Shown here: positions 12,107-17,073 of the stretch, piece after piece
Layout: every line of letters begins with the position of its first letter
How positions within the stretch are numbered: position 1 is the stretch's first letter
From: Planctomycetota bacterium
GTDB taxonomy: Bacteria > Planctomycetota > Planctomycetia > Pirellulales > Pirellulaceae
DNA: 17,073 bases
Reading direction: 5' to 3'
Assembly: GCA_029259935.1 (NCBI GenBank)
Contig: JAJDEH010000223.1
Coordinates: 1 to 17,073 of the forward strand
Notes under the pieces: model-generated
Databases searched by the model: none
Seen by the model: only the letters and a program-made list of their open reading frames with translations
Told to the model about the DNA's origin: nothing
Translations under genes and position numbers: made by a program

Positions 12107-13540
12107 TCATTCAAATCTCGCCCCGACACGCTGTTGCCACTGCTTTAGTTGGGCCAGCAGTCTCGCGGTGAGTTCAGGTTTCCGCTCACTGAGATCTTGT
12201 TGTTCGCCGAGATCTGTTTTAAGGTCGTACAGTTCGACTCGGCCCGTCTTGAATCGATGCAACAGCTTGTAGCGGCCTGCCCGAATCGCGGCTTCATTGC
12301 GGCTGTGGGGGTAGTGCCAGTACAGCGCATCGCGCTCGATTGAATCCCGATCACCGAGCAACAGATCGGCGAAGCTGACACCATCGAGATGCTGTTCGTT
12401 CCGCGGCGCGTTTCCGGTCAATTGCAGAATCGTGGGATAGAAGTCGGTGCTAATCAGCGGTGTCGCATTTCGGATGTTCGCTGCGATACGGTCTGGCCAG
12501 CGGATGATCGTCGGCACACGAATTCCACCTTCGTACAGATTGTGCTTCATGCCCCGCAACGGCAGATTCGATGTCACCGAACCCTTGCCGCCATTGTCCG
12601 ACGTCCAGATGACAATCGTACTGTCACGCAAATCCAGCTCGTCCAATCGCCGGAGGAGACGCCCGACGTTTTCGTCCATGTGCTCGACCATCCCGGCATA
12701 GGCCGCGTTATTCTGAAACGCCTTTTCGCCGCGGTCCTTTTCCTGCTTGCCGTCCAGCCCCAATGCGGCAATCTTCTTTCGATACTTTTCGATCTTCTCC
12801 GGCTTCGGCTGCAGCGGAGTATGCACTGTGTGGAACGACAAGAACGCGAAGAAAGGCTTTCCGCTTTTTGAACCACCGCGATGTTGTTCGATGAACGCGA
12901 TCGTTTCATTGGTGAGCCGTTCGGTGAGGAATTCACCATCAGGGCCGTTCTCAAGGTGGGTCATGTGGTATGGACTGAAAAATCGCGTGTGATTCTCGGG
13001 CAATGGCGGCTCGCGATCCGGCCAGGCAAGTTTCCACGCATGTGGCGAATCAATCCCGCCTTTCGCTGTCTCAAAGCCCTGATGCGCCGCCCAGTGTTCT
13101 GCCTTGTACCCCAGATGCCACTTGCCAAAGTAGCCGGTCGAATAACCTTCCTCGCGCAACGCCTCTGCGACGATGAACTCTTCCATCGGCAAGTGATGCG
13201 TGACGAAGGGCGGGTCATTTTCCGGTGTATATAGCCACTTTGTCAGCCCGATCCGCGCTGGGGCTTTACCGGTCATGATCGACGCGCGCGTCGGCGAACA
13301 CACCGGCCCGGCGGAATAGAAATCGGTCAGTACCATGCCCTGCCGGGCGAGCTGATCGATGTGCGGCGTCTCGTAGACCCAAGTTCTTCCGTTATAGCCG
13401 ACGTCGGACCAGCCCAAATCGTCCACAAGAATAAACAAGACATTCGGCCGCTGTTGAGGCTCTGCCGACTCAACGTCGGACAACGCGGCGCAGACAACCG
13501 TCAATATGACGAAAACCTGTTTCACTTTGAAAGGACTCAT
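12107..13540 (-). CDS. Secreted formylglycine-type sulfatase
   Basis: Protein of 477 aa, start at 13540 chosen because it begins a signal peptide (MSPFKVKQVFVILTVVCAAL, cleavage near ESA). The frame is open further upstream, and an ATGATG overlaps the sialidase stop. Family I sulfatase motifs are all present: Asp40-Asp41 (metal) in FILVDDLGWSD, the C-x-P-x-R signature Cys81-Ser-Pro-Thr-Arg85 (Cys81 is converted to formylglycine), Lys140/His142 in GKWHLG, His240 in TVHTPL, Asp315-Asn316 in TSDNGG and Lys332. Length and order fit arylsulfatase A-like enzymes that remove sulfate from polysaccharides in the periplasm or outside the cell. It lies downstream of the sialidase on the same strand (29-bp gap), giving a two-gene glycan-degradation operon. 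The exact substrate cannot be read from the sequence. Confidence 0.93.
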   Translation of the reverse strand: MSPFKVKQVFVILTVVCAALSDVESAEPQQRPNVLFILVDDLGWSDVGYNGRTWVYETPHIDQLARQGMVLTDFYSAGPVCSPTRASIMTGKAPARIGLTKWLYTPENDPPFVTHHLPMEEFIVAEALREEGYSTGYFGKWHLGYKAEHWAAHQGFETAKGGIDSPHAWKLAWPDREPPLPENHTRFFSPYHMTHLENGPDGEFLTERLTNETIAFIEQHRGGSKSGKPFFAFLSFHTVHTPLQPKPEKIEKYRKKIAALGLDGKQEKDRGEKAFQNNAAYAGMVEHMDENVGRLLRRLDELDLRDSTIVIWTSDNGGKGSVTSNLPLRGMKHNLYEGGIRVPTIIRWPDRIAANIRNATPLISTDFYPTILQLTGNAPRNEQHLDGVSFADLLLGDRDSIERDALYWHYPHSRNEAAIRAGRYKLLHRFKTGRVELYDLKTDLGEQQDLSERKPELTARLLAQLKQWQQRVGARFE

Positions 13541-13569
13541 GCCCAATGATTCATCGCCATCGAAACACA

Positions 13570-14715
13570 TCATTTCAAGGTGCCTCTGTGTTGGTCCTTC
13601 ACGAAGTCCGCCTCGCGAATCTGGACGCGCAGCCCGCCCTGCATCGTCGTGATCCATAATCTGCCGGGACTGAATTCGAAGACGTACGGATAGGCGACCC
13701 AACGACTGCCCTTGCGCGTGTCGTGACGGTGAGCTATCACGGCTGGTTTGGTCCATGACTTTCCGTGGTCGTCGGAGAATGCCACCGACAGTTCTTCGCG
13801 ATGATTGCTGACCGGCGTCGCCGACCAGCGGTTGTCGCCGCCGCTAAGCGGCCACTCGGTCGTTCCGTCGGGGAAAGGACGATTCCAGACTAGCAACAGG
13901 CGGCCGCTGCTCAGCCGCCTCAACAGGCCAGGTGCGCTGCTGGCTGGAATCCCCGATGGCTGAATGACGCGCCAGAATTGACCGCCGTCATGCGAGTACG
14001 CCGACCAGAATTCGCCCCAGTTCGTCCGGATCAGCATCCACAGCCGGCCATCCGGCAGTTCGGTCACCGTCGGTTCAGTCACGCCGCCGTGATGCCCGGC
14101 ACCGCCCAAGTCGATTAGGTTGCTGGCCTTCCACGTTTTGCCGTCGTCGGTTGACGAGTAGGTCATTACCGCATGTCGTCCGGGATCATGTTGCATCTTC
14201 ATGGCGGTGAATATCACTCGACCGGCTTTGGTCTGGATCATGTCACGCACGGCCCCTGACCAATCGTCGTGCAATTTCTGAATGTCCTGCCACGACTTGC
14301 CGTCGTCCACGCTGCGCATCACGTAGGTGGGCAGTCGCGCGGCGGGTGCGTCGCCAAGATCGTTGCTCCACGTCCAGTGACGCTCGGCAAGATTCATGAA
14401 CGCCGCGATGATCGTTCCGTCCCGCGTGCGAAATACTGCCCGTTCGTTGCTTACCTTGATATTACGCTCATCCGAGAGCAGCGGCCGTGGCTCTGACCAC
14501 GTTTTTCCCTTGTCGCTGCTGACGTAGCTGGCCGTCGCGTCGATCGTCAGCAGCGCGCCGTCCGACGTTCGTACGAACGGGCCGAGCTTATCTGTCGGCA
14601 GCGGCTCAACGCTGGGAGCGAGCCATAACCCATCATCGGCATGGGACGATGACAGCAGCAGTCCACTCACTCCAATCATTGCGACCACAACACGAGTTGT
14701 ATTCTGCATGGTCAT
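13570..14715 (-). CDS. Secreted sialidase-family protein with Asp-box repeats
   Basis: Protein of 381 aa. Start ATG 14715 is favoured by GGGGGA 7 nt upstream; ATG 14730 in the same frame adds 5 residues. A signal peptide (TRVVVAMIGVSGLLLSSSHA) is followed by a six-bladed beta-propeller signature, with Asp boxes S-x-D-x-G-x-T/S-W at SSDKGKTW, SVDDGKSW, STDDGKTW, SHDGGQFW (diverged) and SDDHGKSW. Conserved Arg in FVRTSDG and RAVFRTRDG and the EPTVTELPDGRLWMLIRTNWG segment fit sialidase-fold (BNR) glycosidases. Planctomycete members are often uncharacterised, so true sialic acid cleavage is uncertain. The stop overlaps an ATG of the sulfatase frame; the sulfatase start used here is 29 bp later. 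Likely co-transcribed. Confidence 0.88.
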   Translation of the reverse strand: MTMQNTTRVVVAMIGVSGLLLSSSHADDGLWLAPSVEPLPTDKLGPFVRTSDGALLTIDATASYVSSDKGKTWSEPRPLLSDERNIKVSNERAVFRTRDGTIIAAFMNLAERHWTWSNDLGDAPAARLPTYVMRSVDDGKSWQDIQKLHDDWSGAVRDMIQTKAGRVIFTAMKMQHDPGRHAVMTYSSTDDGKTWKASNLIDLGGAGHHGGVTEPTVTELPDGRLWMLIRTNWGEFWSAYSHDGGQFWRVIQPSGIPASSAPGLLRRLSSGRLLLVWNRPFPDGTTEWPLSGGDNRWSATPVSNHREELSVAFSDDHGKSWTKPAVIAHRHDTRKGSRWVAYPYVFEFSPGRLWITTMQGGLRVQIREADFVKDQHRGTLK

Positions 14716-14901
14716 TTTTCGGTCCCCCATGTCCGTGTGATTCTATCCGCTTGGAAACGCCGTGCCGCATGGCAGCGATCGTCAGCTTGTCAATAAGGTA
14801 CTCTGTCGCGACGCAAACCTATTAATCATGGCGGTTGCCTACTGCAAATGGAATAAGGCGGAGGACGAGAATTGTCATTCGGTCGCGCGGAACGATGTTG
14901 G

Positions 14902-16185
14902 TTATGCCTCGCCGTTGAGCATGTCGAGCATGCGGTTTAGCAAACGCTCGCCGTCGGCTCGAAGGCCGTTGTGGTCATATTCGCTGGTGAGCCAGACCCG
15001 TGTGTTTCCGATCCGGCTCGCCGTTTCTTCGGATAGCGAGCGGTCCACGTACATGTCGTCCGAATAGACCGCGGCAATGACCGGGACGGAGTTGTTACTC
15101 AGAACATCCACGTCGTAGAGACGGGGCCAGTCGTCCTTCTGGGCCAAGATGTGCGCGGCGTCGCCTAGGGGACGAAGCTCCGGGTAGTCGTCGAACATGG
15201 ACGGGTAGATCATTTCTCCGGTGAAGCAGAAGGAATCGTCTGCCGAGAGTTCGGGATAGTCGCCTCGGAGTCGCTCAGCGGACCAACGCGACGCATATTC
15301 TTGGCAGTAGATCGCCTCGTGCAGGGCAGCGAAGATCGGATTCGTTTGAAAGGGCACGGCGGTCTCAAAGCCACGCAGAAAGAAGTAACTGAGTTCGCGT
15401 CCCGATACACCGTCGACCCAGGCGTCTTCCAGCAGATAGTGGACCGACTCGAAGCCGTCACTCATGCCAAACGCGAGACCGAGTTGCTGGAGCATTCTCG
15501 GCTTGAGGCGACCCCCGCCCGGTAACCGCACTTCAGTCTGATCCAGGTAATCCGCGATCTCGCGCAGACGGTCGGCGTCTTCCGCGTACCTCTCGAAGTA
15601 GCGGCGTTTGCGATCGATGACCCGCGGATACGTGGCTCGGTAGACGTCGTCCACGTGCCGATCTAGTGAGGGCAGGCCGCCAGTGATCAGAGCCGCCTCG
15701 AGTCCTTCCGGTGACGAAGAGAGATAGTGAACGGCGCAAAACCCTCCGTAACTCTGTCCAAGAATCGTCCACGGTCTTCCGCCCGTGAGTTCTGATCGAA
15801 TCAGTTCTGCGTCACGAACAATGGCGTCCAGGCGAAAGTGAGACAGGTATTTGGCCTGTTCTTCTGGTGAGCCGAAGCACGCCAGCGATTGCCGACAGAC
15901 TCGCGTGCTCCGACCGGTGCCACGTTGATCGAGCAGCAGCACGCGATACTTCTCCAGCGCCGCCTTCAGCCAGCCGCTCTTGTCGGTCGGGCGAGGTGAT
16001 TGAAAACCAGGTCCTCCCTGAAAAAACACAAGCCAGGGAAGATCATCCTTTTCTCGAGTCGCGCCGACGACTTCTCTGGCATAGACCTCCAGGGAGCCGC
16101 CGTCTGAAGTGTCGTGATCCACAGGCACATGGAATAAGTGATCAGTGGTCACGATCCCAGATAAACGGCGAGATTGTAGTCGCAT
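14902..16185 (-). CDS. Proline-iminopeptidase-like alpha/beta hydrolase (S33 type)
   Basis: Protein of 427 aa. Start 16185 is chosen because AAAAGGA lies about 8 nt upstream and the preceding open frame is not protein-like. The motifs are those of peptidase family S33: the oxyanion-hole segment FFQGGPGF (GGPG at 57-60), LLLDQRGTGRST (86-94), nucleophile Ser145 in ILGQSYGGF, the acid region VIAAVYSDDMYVD and the catalytic His in SEYDHNGL near the C-terminus. A helical cap domain lies between residues ~200 and 330. There is no signal peptide, so it acts in the cytoplasm, probably releasing N-terminal proline or acting on small peptides or esters. It is encoded on the same strand as the sialidase-sulfatase pair but 186 bp upstream of it, so probably separate. 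Confidence 0.88.
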   Translation of the reverse strand: MRLQSRRLSGIVTTDHLFHVPVDHDTSDGGSLEVYAREVVGATREKDDLPWLVFFQGGPGFQSPRPTDKSGWLKAALEKYRVLLLDQRGTGRSTRVCRQSLACFGSPEEQAKYLSHFRLDAIVRDAELIRSELTGGRPWTILGQSYGGFCAVHYLSSSPEGLEAALITGGLPSLDRHVDDVYRATYPRVIDRKRRYFERYAEDADRLREIADYLDQTEVRLPGGGRLKPRMLQQLGLAFGMSDGFESVHYLLEDAWVDGVSGRELSYFFLRGFETAVPFQTNPIFAALHEAIYCQEYASRWSAERLRGDYPELSADDSFCFTGEMIYPSMFDDYPELRPLGDAAHILAQKDDWPRLYDVDVLSNNSVPVIAAVYSDDMYVDRSLSEETASRIGNTRVWLTSEYDHNGLRADGERLLNRMLDMLNGEA

Positions 16186-16274
16186 GTCGCATCCTTTTTC
16201 AACTCCGGCCGCTGCCGAAAACAGATGTCTTTTGGCATGGGCCGCGCGGCGGCTGCGCAGCGACGAGCGCTGTT

Positions 16275-16652
16275 TTACACCCCGGACCGGCAGCAAGAGG
16301 CTCTTGAATTAATTGGTTCTGATTCTGATTGACAACACCGTCGCTTGTCGAGCTTGCCCGCGTGATTAAGCTGCACTACGTCGAAATAGCCATCGAGATT
16401 ATAGCCGTGTATTTCGCAGGCAAAGATGTGGCCGGACGCGTCGAAACAAGTCGCCACAGGGTCAGCTAGGTGCGGTTCGGCAGCCACCAGCTCGACGCGA
16501 AACGCAGCGTCGACGCGAAACATTTGGAGACTATTTTCGGGCTCATGGGCTTGCGGTGCGTCAAGGGCTGGCTTGATCTCTGCTGCGGCTAGAAATGCGA
16601 GTTGTGAAAGCATCAAAGCACATGTTGCCAGAATTTTCAGCTTGTTGGCCAT
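16275..16652 (-). pseudogene. N-terminal fragment of a PVC-type membrane-bound (haem-binding) dehydrogenase
   Basis: ATG at 16652 begins a signal peptide (MANKLKILATCALMLSQLAF), then ENSLQMFRVDAAFRVELVAA, EPHLADPVATCFDASGHIFA and CEIHGYNLDGYFDVVQLNH. This is the start of the beta-propeller of PVC-type membrane-bound dehydrogenases, large (often about 1000-aa) planctomycete proteins with a C-terminal CxxCH cytochrome domain. After GKLDK, at about 16338, homology ends and the frame stops at 16275. The rest of the propeller and the haem-binding region are absent, so the gene is a truncated remnant. Confidence 0.7.
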
Positions 16653-16755
16653 AGGTCACCGTCGCCTGAAAGTGATTCGCCTAATGCTTGTGATCGGTAC
16701 AATAGCAGTTTAGCACGCGTGGCCATGAGTCACGTGGCAACCCAATTGCTATTTT

Positions 16756-16917
16756 ATGTGCGTTCGCCAGCGAGCGAAGAAATTGCAGAACATTTCGCAA
16801 AAGTCCTGCGATGTTCTTCAGAAGATGGGTCCACAGATTCAGTGGGTTTTCAGCTACGTCACGGCGGACAAGGTCGGACAAAGTCTACGACGGCCGAACC
16901 ATCTCGAACGTGATTGA
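16756..16917 (+). pseudogene. Fragment of a DUF4242-like (nickel-binding SCO4226-type) protein
   Basis: The frame reads LQNISQKSCDVLQKMGPQIQ, then WVFSYVTADKV. This is the core of DUF4242 proteins (pattern CxVLxxLGPxIQWVxSYVTxDK, ferredoxin-like fold). The expected N-terminal strand before LQNISQ and the following CxYxAPxxExVxEHA segment are missing. The frame ends in unrelated residues at 16915-16917. It is therefore an internal fragment with both flanks lost; the boundaries are approximate. Confidence 0.6.
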
Positions 16918-16944
16918 GGCAATCACGAAATGAGATTCCTTGTC

Positions 16945-16967
16945 AAAAAACGTCGATTCCGACGTTT
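16945..16967 (-). terminator. Rho-independent terminator for a gene entering from the right
   Basis: Read on the minus strand, AAACGTCG-GAAT-CGACGTTT forms an 8-bp stem with a 4-nt loop and is followed by further T residues, giving a run of six. It stands about 35 bp after a possible minus-strand stop codon. Confidence 0.65.
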
Positions 16968-17001
16968 CTGAAGAACGCCAAGCAACCTTTTACGGTAGCG
17001 T

Positions 17002-17073
17002 TCACACCGGATCGCCCGAATCCGATTGGCCGTCGACCCAACCTGACCGATTACGATTCTTTACTTCAGCACC
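17002..17073 (-). CDS. Possible C-terminal end of a gene running in from the right
   Basis: On the minus strand the last 72 bases form one open frame ending in TGA at 17004-17002 (23 residues, ending GQSDSGDPV). The terminator 35 bp further on supports a real gene end, but the visible part is too short to identify. Confidence 0.3.
   Translation of the reverse strand, partial: GAEVKNRNRSGWVDGQSDSGDPV

Noticed and set aside
12145..13549. Plus- and minus-strand open frames within the sulfatase region
   Set aside because: The sulfatase carries all family motifs across the region; the other frames are low-complexity shadows.
1..17073. CRISPR array
   Set aside because: No regularly spaced direct repeats of 24-40 bp and no cas genes were seen; the only repeats are the short ones listed.

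Overview
The window looks like Planctomycetota DNA of moderate GC. The signs are a planctomycete-style tyrosine integrase with a basic insert, a DUF1580-like protein, a TIGR03067-like domain, a secreted formylglycine sulfatase beside an Asp-box sialidase, and the N-terminal part of a PVC-type membrane-bound (haem-binding) dehydrogenase. No gene was matched against a database here; family names come from motif recognition.

Layout. (1) 58-3359: tRNA-Val(GAC), with the integrase gene starting just downstream, then an unrecognised 337-aa gene, a DUF1580-like helix-turn-helix protein and a small ribbon-helix-helix protein. This is the usual order at the integration end of a genomic island that used the tRNA gene as its attachment site. 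(2) 3370-7069: the most unusual part. It holds a reverse-transcriptase-like gene with a YADN active-site box and a non-canonical N-terminus, a Rho-independent terminator, two tandem paralogues of an unrecognised ~200-aa family, and a translationally coupled gene whose C-terminal third is a TIGR03067-type domain. A 20-bp palindrome (TTCTATT-N6-AATAGAA, core usually ARCGYT) lies just upstream of the reverse transcriptase and again just upstream of the second paralogue. Two further copies lie in decayed DNA further right. (3) 7134-9630: a run of short plus-strand genes (DinB-like, a frameshifted remnant, a conserved hypothetical, a DUF6930-like protein and a small acidic hypothetical). (4) 9549-12055: a graveyard of fragments. 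It contains a sigma-54 activator piece joined in frame to the C-terminus of an IS transposase, a recD2 with a 2-nt frameshift that is cut off at the Walker A motif, and the first 87 residues of a secreted FG-GAP protein. (5) 12107-16652, minus strand: sialidase and sulfatase as an operon, a proline-iminopeptidase-like hydrolase, and the truncated start of a PVC dehydrogenase. (6) 16756-17073: a DUF4242-like fragment, a minus-strand terminator and the possible tail of a gene entering from the right.

How it fits together: the left half reads as a mobile island with integration genes and an RT-centred cargo that may share one operator-like palindrome. The right half reads as an insertion and deletion scar zone running into ordinary planctomycete glycan-degradation genes. 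No second copy of the tRNA 3' end was found, so the far boundary of the island is probably outside the window or lost.
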